Shown in pieces: positions 25,641-32,746 of a DNA stretch of 42,132 nt. The notes beneath the pieces are model-generated. The model made no database searches. It saw only the letters and a list, made by a program, of their open reading frames with translations, and was not told the DNA's origin. Position 1 is the first letter of the stretch; each line of letters begins with the position of its first letter. The stretch spans positions 283,324 to 325,455 of the forward strand of contig SWDI01000003.1 of assembly GCA_005116955.1 (NCBI GenBank). Direction: 5' to 3'. The DNA is from Nitrospira sp. (GTDB taxonomy: Bacteria; Nitrospirota; Nitrospiria; Nitrospirales; Nitrospiraceae). A program made the position numbers and the translations under genes.

Positions 25641-26132
25641 ATGCTAACGTGTGGCTGTGGTCGATGGATGCATACGGAGGGGATTGAGGAGCGAGGTGGA
25701 GAGACTGGTCTGCTGTTATGGTTTATCCGTTCGGAATGCCGTGGCTGTGGGCTGAAAGTCGGTGTCGATGTGCGGGAAGAGCAGGCCCACGGCCTCGTTG
25801 ATCGGTTGCTCTGGACTGATGAGGCCTTGCATCGATTGGAGCGCATGCCGCCGTATGTGGCTGGGCTGGTTCGAGAAGAGGTGGAGCAGGATATTCGTCG
25901 GCAAGGCGAGCGGGTGGTCACATATGAGACACTGCTCCGTCCCCGAACTGGGGAGCGTATTGAATGGGATCCGGAGGCGAAACAGCGGTTAGATCGAGTG
26001 CCGGCGGCGGTTCGTGCCATGGCACGGATTGAACTTGAGCGTACCGCGGCTGATCGTGGGTTGTCTCGTATCACCGTGTCGCTGATGGAAGAGATCAAGG
26101 CGAAGTATTTCGGGATGGCCGCTTCAAAATAG
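25641..26132 (+). CDS. Zn-ribbon plus tandem PCP_red domain protein
   Basis: A 163-aa protein. The N-terminus has CGCG and CRGCG pairs (residues 4-36) that look like a zinc ribbon. It is followed by two copies of the small PCP_red domain known from the C-terminus of light-independent protochlorophyllide reductase BchB/ChlB: WTDEALHRLERMPPYVAGLV near 58 and WDPEAKQRLDRVPAAVRAMA near 108, each ending in an (I/V)T motif. There is no sign of photosynthesis here. The domain may bind a tetrapyrrole or help insert it, which would fit the neighbouring haem proteins (inference). Confidence 0.75.
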   Translation: MLTCGCGRWMHTEGIEERGGETGLLLWFIRSECRGCGLKVGVDVREEQAHGLVDRLLWTDEALHRLERMPPYVAGLVREEVEQDIRRQGERVVTYETLLRPRTGERIEWDPEAKQRLDRVPAAVRAMARIELERTAADRGLSRITVSLMEEIKAKYFGMAASK

Positions 26133-26137
26133 TCACG

Positions 26138-26210
26138 AGTGCTGAGGACTGAGTGCTGAGAAGGAGAGAAGCAATGAAACAATCTCCTCTCCCAGTTCGG
26201 CCCTCAGTCC
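26138..26210. repeat. GAGTGCTGAG-type intergenic inverted repeat, copy 2
   Basis: AGTGCTGAG (26138-26146) is repeated at 26152-26160. GGACTGAG (26146-26153) faces CTCAGTCC (26203-26210), and GGAGAG/CTCTCC pair inside. It is similar in unit sequence to 25545-25629. Confidence 0.5.
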
Positions 26211-26232
26211 TGCTGGCTTAGTTCTGAACATT

Positions 26233-27300
26233 ATGCTGCATCGAATGGCGTTGCGCGTGATCCCTAGCTTGAGCCTGGCGGTGACGGAAGATGCCGTCCG
26301 TCGGACAAAGCGAATCGTCATGTTTGTGCCCGGACTGATCGCCTTCGGAGTGTATCGGCTGGCAAAACATCTTGTGCCGATCAATGAGCCCTTGGTCTTG
26401 CTGGCGATCAGCAGTCTCGTCGCAATGGTAACGGCACTCTTGGCCTATCGAGTGGGGCGTGCAGCATCCTGGTCTGCCATTGTTCGACAGGATGGTCTGA
26501 AGCTTCTTAGCTGGCTGAGCGGCTGGATCGGAGCCGTGTATGGCATTCAGCTCTCCCTGTTGGTGCTCACCCTGTTATGGATCATGCACTACAGTTATCT
26601 CCAGCATCCCGATGGGCCGGCTATGATGGCGATCATCATCTCTTGCACATCTGTCGCGCGAGATGCGTTTGAGATCGGTCATGTACGCAAGTTATCAGTG
26701 CTAGGGCGTCCATTTTTGACATTTCCGGATGGGGAGCAGCTGCGTGCGCTGGTGCAACGCCGGGCATGGCAATTAGGACCGTGGGCTCTCGTAGGACTGG
26801 GTATTGGTGCGCTGACATCGTTGTCAGGGCTGGCCGTTGCGAATGAGCAAGGCGCTGCCTTGGCACAACTGGTGACCGTGACGCTCCTCGGGGGAGGCCT
26901 TGCACTCTGTGCGTATTTTGGTGGACTCTATCCAGCCAGTTCATGGCTACACTCGCTCCGCCAGACGGCACCAGGCGAATTACTGAAATATTGGTGGTGG
27001 CCTGGGATGGCCTTTGCCTCGACCTATTATCTGGTGACGATGGGGCTGCTCTTGTTTGTGGTGAGACAGCCGACAGTGACGTTGGGCTCGGCAGCCCTGA
27101 TGGGTGCGCTGGTCACGGCGATGATGGCGGTGTATGGGTACTATCTCGGTGATCGGCGTCATGTCGAGGATGAGCAGGCGCCACAACTGTCGCCTGGCAT
27201 GTTACGGTGCCCGTTTATGATGGGAATTCTTGGGAAGTCGATTGGTGCTGACGGTGCGCCTGGGGGCTTCGCGCTCGGCAAGACTGGACCGAAGGGGTAG
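26233..27300 (+). CDS. multi-pass membrane protein, function unknown
   Basis: A 355-aa protein with about seven or eight hydrophobic segments (for example LLAISSLVAMVTALLAYRVG, GIQLSLLVLTLLWIMHYSYL, LVTMGLLLFVVRQPTVTLGS). I recognise no family. The cytoplasmic-type tail carries a CPFMMGILGK stretch. It ends 4 bp before oxidase 1, so it is probably co-transcribed with it and could be an assembly or partner protein of that oxidase. Confidence 0.6.
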   Translation: MLHRMALRVIPSLSLAVTEDAVRRTKRIVMFVPGLIAFGVYRLAKHLVPINEPLVLLAISSLVAMVTALLAYRVGRAASWSAIVRQDGLKLLSWLSGWIGAVYGIQLSLLVLTLLWIMHYSYLQHPDGPAMMAIIISCTSVARDAFEIGHVRKLSVLGRPFLTFPDGEQLRALVQRRAWQLGPWALVGLGIGALTSLSGLAVANEQGAALAQLVTVTLLGGGLALCAYFGGLYPASSWLHSLRQTAPGELLKYWWWPGMAFASTYYLVTMGLLLFVVRQPTVTLGSAALMGALVTAMMAVYGYYLGDRRHVEDEQAPQLSPGMLRCPFMMGILGKSIGADGAPGGFALGKTGPKG

Positions 27301-27304
27301 AGAT

Positions 27305-29182
27305 ATGGGCCGAGGATTCATGATGATGACACGTTCCTCGATTGCCGTTGCGATGGGCATTGTGATGGTTGCGATCGTCATTGGGTTTGCATGGAATGGA
27401 CCCGATCTGTCATTCGCGGAATTATCGACGGATGTGTACTTCGGCACGGAGGGGACTCCGCAGGGACCGGCGGCTCCTGCTCCTCATGAAACGGTCTATC
27501 CGAGAATCGGTTCGTTAGACAGTCGGTTGGTGGTGTGGTTCATCACACAGCAACATACCTATTTCGGTGGATTTGTCCTTGCGCTGCCCCTGTTTTGTGC
27601 GCTGCTCGAATTTCTTGGACTGATCACTCCAAAACCAGCTTTGGCGCTGCGCTATGACGGATTGGCACGAGACCTCGCCAAGGTGGCGGTGTTGGCTATG
27701 TCGGTGACCGCGCTCATCGGCAGCCTGATGCTGACGATGTTCATCACGCTGTATCCCAGTTTTATGAAGTATATGGGCGGAACCTTCAAAGGGTTCATGC
27801 CCGCCTACGCGGCTGTATTTGTGGGAGAATCGCTGCTCCTGATCGTCTATTACTACGGGTGGAACCGGATGACTGATCGGGGTATGAAGTGGATTCACGC
27901 CGCGATCGGGATTCTGACGAATATAGTGGGAACCGCGTTGTTGATGATGGCGAATGCCTGGTCGGCCTTCATGATGTCACCCGCTGGGGTGGATGCGCAG
28001 GGCCGGTTTCTGGGAAATGCCTGGCATCTGCTGCACTCCGCGCTCTGGAACCCACTGAATGTTCATCGCTTTCTTGCGGACATCATGTCTGGTGGAGCTG
28101 TGGTGTTGGCCTATGCCTGTTATCGGTTTTTCACCAGTAAGACGGATGAGGAGCGAGCCTATTTCGATTGGGTCGGCTATATCTTTCTGTTTGTGACAGT
28201 GTTTGCATTGATTCCCATGCCGTTTGCCGGCTACTGGCTGATGAAGTCAGTGTTCGTGTTTCGCCAGACCATGGGTGTCACCATGATGGGTGGCTTGCTC
28301 ACCTGGCTGTTTGTGGTTCAGGCACTCTTGATCGGCGTCTTGTTTTTGGGGATTAACTACTATCTATGGCAGAGCATGGCGCGGATCAAAGGTGGTGAGC
28401 GCTATCAGCCCTATTATCAATTCCTATTGGGGGTGTTGATGCTGGCGCTCTTCGTCTGGCTGACGCCCCACACGCTGCTCACGTCTGCCAGTGAAGTCAA
28501 GGCGATGGGGGGGGCTCAACATCCCGTGATTGGCAACTATGGAGTGATGTCGGCCAAGAACGGAGCAGTGAATATCCTGATTCTCGTCACGGCCTTGAGC
28601 TTTTTGTACTATCGTCGGGCGAATCGCACGATGACCATTTCCTGGGTCAAGACCGGGAATACGCTCCTCACGGTGTTGTACGTGGTCGGGGCGCTCAATA
28701 TCATCTGGCTGTCGATCTATGGGTTTTACTTGCCGGCGAAGGTTCGCGTCGGCCTGTCCGCTCCCCAGGCTTTCACGACGTTCACAGTCATCGTAGTCGG
28801 TGTGGTGCTGAACCGCCTCATGCTTCGAGGCGCGGTGGTGCACGGCCCGATTCAGTGGGGGAAAATTCCGCTGCGTGGCATGGTGGGATTGTTTGGGTTG
28901 GCGGCGTCCTTCAGTTGGGTGATGGGCTTGATGGGGTATATTCGCTCATCAGGGCGCTTGTCATGGCATATCAGTGAGTTGATGGCGGATGTCTCGCCCT
29001 GGGCCTTTACCCCGGACCTTCAATACGCCACAAAAATGGTGACGCTGAACATGGTGGTCTTCTGGGCCGCTGTACTTGTCTTGTTCTGGATGTGTGAACG
29101 GGGGCAGCGGCCAGTGATGGGTGAGGAATTCGAGGGTGAGCAGGTGCCCTTGTTGTCACCAGTTCCGTCGCAGGAAACATAG
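27305..29182 (+). CDS. cytochrome bd-like terminal oxidase, copy 1
   Basis: A 625-aa membrane protein with about 14 helices, related to CydA and to the bd-like oxidases of Nitrospira. Residues matching CydA haem ligands are His84 (QQHTYFGG), His254 (NVHRFLADIMSGG) and Glu175 in VGESLLLIVYYYGWNRM, the position of E. coli Glu107. The position of Glu99 is alanine. The quinol-binding GRQPW loop is not seen. Conserved extra histidines occur in TPHTLL and AQHPVIGNYGVMSAKNG. No separate CydB-like subunit follows. The start at 27305 is chosen because the longer frame (from 27230) overlaps the preceding gene. Its predicted role is oxygen reduction, perhaps with cytochrome c as donor. Confidence 0.8.
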   Translation: MGRGFMMMTRSSIAVAMGIVMVAIVIGFAWNGPDLSFAELSTDVYFGTEGTPQGPAAPAPHETVYPRIGSLDSRLVVWFITQQHTYFGGFVLALPLFCALLEFLGLITPKPALALRYDGLARDLAKVAVLAMSVTALIGSLMLTMFITLYPSFMKYMGGTFKGFMPAYAAVFVGESLLLIVYYYGWNRMTDRGMKWIHAAIGILTNIVGTALLMMANAWSAFMMSPAGVDAQGRFLGNAWHLLHSALWNPLNVHRFLADIMSGGAVVLAYACYRFFTSKTDEERAYFDWVGYIFLFVTVFALIPMPFAGYWLMKSVFVFRQTMGVTMMGGLLTWLFVVQALLIGVLFLGINYYLWQSMARIKGGERYQPYYQFLLGVLMLALFVWLTPHTLLTSASEVKAMGGAQHPVIGNYGVMSAKNGAVNILILVTALSFLYYRRANRTMTISWVKTGNTLLTVLYVVGALNIIWLSIYGFYLPAKVRVGLSAPQAFTTFTVIVVGVVLNRLMLRGAVVHGPIQWGKIPLRGMVGLFGLAASFSWVMGLMGYIRSSGRLSWHISELMADVSPWAFTPDLQYATKMVTLNMVVFWAAVLVLFWMCERGQRPVMGEEFEGEQVPLLSPVPSQET

Positions 29183-29198
29183 AAAGGGAAGGGAGTCT

Positions 29199-29852
29199 AT
29201 GGAGCGCCGTGGGTCGAAGTATGCAACCTTTGTTCTCAGTTTCCTAATGGGCGTGTTGATGTGGCAGGTTTCTGACGGTGCCCACGGGCAGGTTCTGGTC
29301 CTGGAAGATTTCCAAGCAAAGGAAGCGGATGGGTTCCCTTCTCTGTGGGATCACGAAAATCAACGGAGTCAATCGAAAGGCCGTGATGCCTATAAGGTGC
29401 AATCGGAGAGCGGCGTAAGCTTTCTGTCGGCCAAAGATGCAGGGCAGCGAATTAAGAAAAAGAAAATAGATTGGGACCCCAAGGCCTATCCAATTTTGAC
29501 CTGGCGGTGGCGTCTCAATAAGGCAGCGACTGGAACGGAGCCGCTGGCTGCAGTCTATGCATCACTCGATACGGATCTTCTCTTTATCCCGGTGTTCACG
29601 AAATATGTGTGGAGCGAGTCGAAACCGGATGGCACCCTGACCGAAGGGGGCATGTTTAGTGGTTCCGAGATCGTCGTCCAGACTGGGACGAAGGAGATCG
29701 GGCAATGGTTTGAGGAGCGGGTGAATGTCTATGAGGATTTCAAGCGCATTCATAAACATGAGCCAGCGGAGAAGGCCTGGGGAATCTCCATCATCGCGGC
29801 GCCTGGGGTTGAAATCGATTTTGGCCCGCTGATTGCCGCTCCGGCTAAGTAG
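29199..29852 (+). CDS. DUF3047 exported protein
   Basis: A 217-aa protein. A signal-like helix (YATFVLSFLMGVLMWQVSDG) is followed by a DUF3047 beta-rich domain: VLEDFQAKEADGFPSLWDHE, TWRWRLNKA near residue 104, and a GQWFEERVNVYEDFKRIHKHEP segment near 166-187. The family is periplasmic and uncharacterised. The start at 29199 has GAAGGGAG just upstream. It lies between oxidase 1 and the small membrane protein and is probably co-transcribed. Confidence 0.75.
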   Translation: MERRGSKYATFVLSFLMGVLMWQVSDGAHGQVLVLEDFQAKEADGFPSLWDHENQRSQSKGRDAYKVQSESGVSFLSAKDAGQRIKKKKIDWDPKAYPILTWRWRLNKAATGTEPLAAVYASLDTDLLFIPVFTKYVWSESKPDGTLTEGGMFSGSEIVVQTGTKEIGQWFEERVNVYEDFKRIHKHEPAEKAWGISIIAAPGVEIDFGPLIAAPAK

Positions 29853-29886
29853 CGGTCTGCCTCTCGGTCTATGAAGGATCAGCGTA

Positions 29887-30249
29887 ATGGCGACAAGCAA
29901 GGTGCTCGATATTGCACTCGGGATCGTCGTGATGGGTACTGTCGGGACTCTGATCGGTATGACCATGGGTGGCGGGCTGATGCCAGTTGCCATCGCTATT
30001 GGGATTACCCTTGGTGCGGTGATTGGCTTTCTGGGTGGGCGTAGATTTCTTGTCAGTATCCTGGTCGGGACTGTGTCTGGTGGTGTGTTAGCCTGGGTGT
30101 TGGCCGATGTCGAGTGGATCTGGGTTGGCGCTGGAGCAGGAGCTGCCATGGGTGGGTTTCTCGGTGTTCAGATTTCAATGTTGCTCGACGTCCGTGCCGC
30201 GAAGAAGGCGGCGTCGGAACAAGCTGAAACATCGCCGTCCTATCGGTAG
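29887..30249 (+). CDS. small glycine-rich membrane protein
   Basis: A 120-aa protein with about four hydrophobic, glycine-rich helices (IALGIVVMGTVGTLIGMTMG, MPVAIAIGITLGAVIGFLGG, ILVGTVSGGVLAWVLADVEW, AGAAMGGFLGVQISMLL) and a hydrophilic tail. An AAGGA lies before the ATG. No family is recognised. It is probably an accessory membrane component of the cluster. Confidence 0.6.
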   Translation: MATSKVLDIALGIVVMGTVGTLIGMTMGGGLMPVAIAIGITLGAVIGFLGGRRFLVSILVGTVSGGVLAWVLADVEWIWVGAGAGAAMGGFLGVQISMLLDVRAAKKAASEQAETSPSYR

Positions 30250-30273
30250 GTCCGTTGGATTAAAGAGGTATTC

Positions 30274-31191
30274 GTGGAAAACAAGGGTGTCTTAGTCGGG
30301 TCCATCGTCTTTGTATTTACATCGTTCTTTCTCATGATTGGTCTGCTGGCCTATGAGTCCTATAAGGCAAAGCAGATGAAACAGCTCGCGGCATCAGTGA
30401 AGTCAGAAACTCGACCGACGGCGAGCAGTGTGCCTTCTCAGGATTTCTCGATGTATAAGACGAAAATCGGAGATGAGGGCCGGGAGATGGTTCAGATCCC
30501 GGAAGGTCCGTTTACGATGGGGAGTCATGATGGTGATCCGGACGAGGTGCCAGAGCATCAGGTCTACCTGAAGGGATTCTACCTCGACCGAAAAGAAGTC
30601 ACACAAGAGGAGTATACGCGATTCGCGAAGATGACCAAGCGAGCGATGCCGAGAATCGAGGTATTCGATGATGATCAGTCGAAGGTTTTGAAACCGGAGT
30701 TTGCGGTGATGAGTGTCTCGTGGGACGAAGCAGTAGCCTACTGCAAGTGGGCCGGCAAGCGATTGCCCACGGAAGCTGAGTGGGAGAAGGCCGGGCGTGG
30801 CGAGAGCAAGCGAAAATATCCGTGGGGGGAGAAGTTTGTCACGACTGCTGCCAATGTCGACGGCAGCGAGGACGGATATAAATACATCGCTCCGCCTGGG
30901 TCGTTCGACGGGGGACGAAGCCCCTACGGCCTCTATGACATGACAGGCAATGTCGCTGAATGGGTCGAGGACTCCTATGACGAACACTACTACAAGAAGT
31001 CACCATTTAGAGACCCTAAGGGACCGGAGAATGCTGATCTCAAAGTTGTGCGCGGCGGCTCATGGCGAGAAACGGAACATAATGCAAGACTGTCAAAGCG
31101 ATTTACCGCGAAACATTGGCGGACGGATGTAACGATTGGTATTCGCTGTGCGAGCGATCTTGATCAAGCAGGAGGGGCTTCTGAGTCTTAG
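30274..31191 (+). CDS. membrane-anchored FGE-sulfatase-fold protein 1 (no catalytic Cys pair)
   Basis: A 305-aa protein starting with GTG (AGAGGT 8 nt upstream). A single N-terminal helix (residues 6-27) anchors it; the domain (about 70-295) faces the periplasm. The formylglycine-generating/SUMF fold is clear from MVQIPEGPFTMGS, FYLDRKEVTQEEY, WDEAVAYCKWAGKRLPTEAE, YGLYDMTGNVAEWVEDSY and VVRGGSW. The active-site cysteines of true FGE are missing in the segment after GGSW; only the structural Cys in GIRCASD remains. It is therefore unlikely to make formylglycine. No sulfatase gene is near. A structural, metal-binding or other oxidase-related role is more plausible. Confidence 0.8.
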   Translation: MENKGVLVGSIVFVFTSFFLMIGLLAYESYKAKQMKQLAASVKSETRPTASSVPSQDFSMYKTKIGDEGREMVQIPEGPFTMGSHDGDPDEVPEHQVYLKGFYLDRKEVTQEEYTRFAKMTKRAMPRIEVFDDDQSKVLKPEFAVMSVSWDEAVAYCKWAGKRLPTEAEWEKAGRGESKRKYPWGEKFVTTAANVDGSEDGYKYIAPPGSFDGGRSPYGLYDMTGNVAEWVEDSYDEHYYKKSPFRDPKGPENADLKVVRGGSWRETEHNARLSKRFTAKHWRTDVTIGIRCASDLDQAGGASES

Positions 31192-31197
31192 TCCGAT

Positions 31198-32145
31198 ATG
31201 CTCGAATCAAAATTTAAATTCGTCTTTCTACTCGTGGTGCTGGCTTGTGCCGCCATGCCAATTATCGCCATTATGCGTGGTACGATTTCGACTCCGTATG
31301 AAGCGCCGATGCCTGGAGCCAGTGCTGATGTTGAGCCGACACCCGAGAGTGCTCCCGGCGAGGAGCCTATTGCGGATGAGATGGTGACGATTCCGGCGGG
31401 GCCGTTCGTTCGTGGCACCGAGAGCGGGGGGTTCGATGAGGGGCCACAGCGAACCATCCACTTGGACGCGTTTTCTATTGATCGGTACGAAGTGACGAAT
31501 CATCACTATCAGCAGTTCATCTCGGCGACCGGCCATCGCAAGCCAGGGTTGCCTGCGCGTTACGCCAAGAGCGGGGGAAGGGTGAGGGGAACCAATCAGC
31601 CGGTTGTCTACGTCTCGTGGGATGATGCGATGGAGTATTGCCGCTGGAAAGGGAAGCGACTTCCGACGGAAGCGGAATGGGAAAAGGCGATGCGAGGTGG
31701 AGACGGAAGGCTCTGGCCATGGGGGATCAAAGAGCAGGCCAGTGGTGCTAATTGGGCCAGGGTGCAGGATGGGTATGAGGTATCTGCGCCCGTGGGGAGC
31801 TTTCAGTCTGATACGAGTCCCTATGGTGTGATGGATGGAGCGGGGAACGTCATTGAGTGGGTGGACGATTGGTATGATGAGACATACTACAATCGCTCGC
31901 CGGAACTGAACCCACCGAGTCCCGAGTATGGCACCTATCGGGTGCTTCGCGGCGGAGGTTATACGACGACCGGAGGTGACGTTCGAATTACCAGCCGAAG
32001 CAAGATGATGCCGGATTTCAGAGATGAGACGATCGGATTTCGCTGCGCGATTTCGAAGGCGGGAATGAGAGAAGAGGAAAAGAAAAATCAGGATAAAGTT
32101 ACAGAAGATCAAAGTGGTAGAGGATCAAAAACACGGCCAAAATGA
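31198..32145 (+). CDS. membrane-anchored FGE-sulfatase-fold protein 2 (no catalytic Cys pair)
   Basis: A 315-aa paralogue of the preceding gene, 6 bp downstream. An N-terminal helix (FVFLLVVLACAAMPIIAI) and then the SUMF domain: MVTIPAGPFVRGTESGG, FSIDRYEVTNHHYQQF, WDDAMEYCRWKGKRLPTEAE, YGVMDGAGNVIEWVDDWY and VLRGGGY. The cysteine pair of FGE is again absent; one Cys remains in GFRCAIS. The C-terminal 35 residues are charged and variable. The two genes look like a tandem duplication that has diverged, and the proteins may form a heterodimer. Confidence 0.8.
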   Translation: MLESKFKFVFLLVVLACAAMPIIAIMRGTISTPYEAPMPGASADVEPTPESAPGEEPIADEMVTIPAGPFVRGTESGGFDEGPQRTIHLDAFSIDRYEVTNHHYQQFISATGHRKPGLPARYAKSGGRVRGTNQPVVYVSWDDAMEYCRWKGKRLPTEAEWEKAMRGGDGRLWPWGIKEQASGANWARVQDGYEVSAPVGSFQSDTSPYGVMDGAGNVIEWVDDWYDETYYNRSPELNPPSPEYGTYRVLRGGGYTTTGGDVRITSRSKMMPDFRDETIGFRCAISKAGMREEEKKNQDKVTEDQSGRGSKTRPK

Positions 32146-32203
32146 TATTGACAACCATTCCGACCAAAACTATAATGTCAAACACTTTTGAGTTTTTTGC
32201 CAC
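32099..32203 (-). CDS. 34-aa single-helix membrane protein (minus strand)
   Basis: A tiny ORF starting with GTG at 32203, read leftwards, with CAGGAG about 6 nt before the start and a promoter-like TTGACA-17 bp-TATCAA at 32268-32240. The product is a short hydrophilic start (VAKNSKVFD) and one membrane helix (IIVLVGMVVNIILAVFLILY) ending in HFDLL. Its 3' end overlaps the last 47 bp of the second FGE-like gene in antisense. It resembles the small single-helix subunits often bound to terminal oxidases, but no homology can be claimed. Confidence 0.5.
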   Translation of the reverse strand: MAKNSKVFDIIVLVGMVVNIILAVFLILYHFDLL

Positions 32204-32239
32204 GGTTTCTCCTGTTTTCTGCGTGGAAGCGACGAAATT

Positions 32240-32268
32240 TTGATAACACAGGGTCGTATACCTGTCAA
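32240..32268 (-). promoter_or_regulatory. sigma70-like promoter for the 34-aa protein
   Basis: On the minus strand, TTGACA (32268-32263), 17 bp and TATCAA (32245-32240). The predicted start lies near 32233, giving a leader of about 30 nt before the GTG at 32203. Confidence 0.5.
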
Positions 32269-32335
32269 GTAATGCGGAATGCGCCAAGTCTGATTTTCTA
32301 TCAATAAAACTATCTTAATCGGGAGTACGGTAACA

Positions 32336-32458
32336 ATGGCAACGGCAGCCCCTGACAGCGAAATTAAAGTAAAAATCGGGAAGATGATTTTCTACATCAC
32401 CTGTGCTGTTGGACTATGGTTTTTCTACTGGTTTGCCGGTATCCAGTGCCCCTGCTGA
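32336..32458 (+). CDS. 40-aa single-helix membrane protein
   Basis: A short ORF from ATG at 32336, with GGGAG at 32321-32325, ending at TGA 32458. It has a charged N-terminal part (SEIKVKIGKM), one membrane helix (IFYITCAVGLWFFYWFAGI) and a C-terminal QCPC with two cysteines. It is the first of two tiny ORFs just upstream of oxidase 2, in the same direction. The layout suggests a small accessory subunit of the oxidase, as with CydX, but the sequence itself is not CydX. Confidence 0.6.
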   Translation: MATAAPDSEIKVKIGKMIFYITCAVGLWFFYWFAGIQCPC

Positions 32459-32541
32459 GTTGAAGGTCTTGTGTAGTTGCTAGAGGGAAGGCGGTACAGT
32501 TTAATCAACGGCTGGACTTGGTGGCAGAGGAGAAGAAAGAA

Positions 32542-32673
32542 ATGAGTGCGCTGAATAACCCTGTTGTCGCAGTGATTGTCTCTCTTATTATTTCGGTTGG
32601 TTACTTTGTTTTTGTCGATCACTACCTTATGGACATGCAGGGGTTGGATTTCTGGTACCTCTTCCGGAATTAA
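32542..32673 (+). CDS. 43-aa single-helix membrane protein
   Basis: A short ORF from ATG at 32542 (GAGGAG at 32527-32532) to TAA at 32671-32673. It has one hydrophobic helix (VVAVIVSLIISVGYFVFV), then DHYLMDMQGLDFWYLFRN, an aromatic amphipathic tail. It lies 74 bp before oxidase 2. It is likely a small subunit or assembly factor of the oxidase; no homologue can be named. Confidence 0.6.
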   Translation: MSALNNPVVAVIVSLIISVGYFVFVDHYLMDMQGLDFWYLFRN

Positions 32674-32746
32674 ACCTCTAGAGGGTCTGGTCGGACATTG
32701 CGAGTAATTTGTGAATCTTAACGTAAGCGTATCAAGGAGGTATTCC

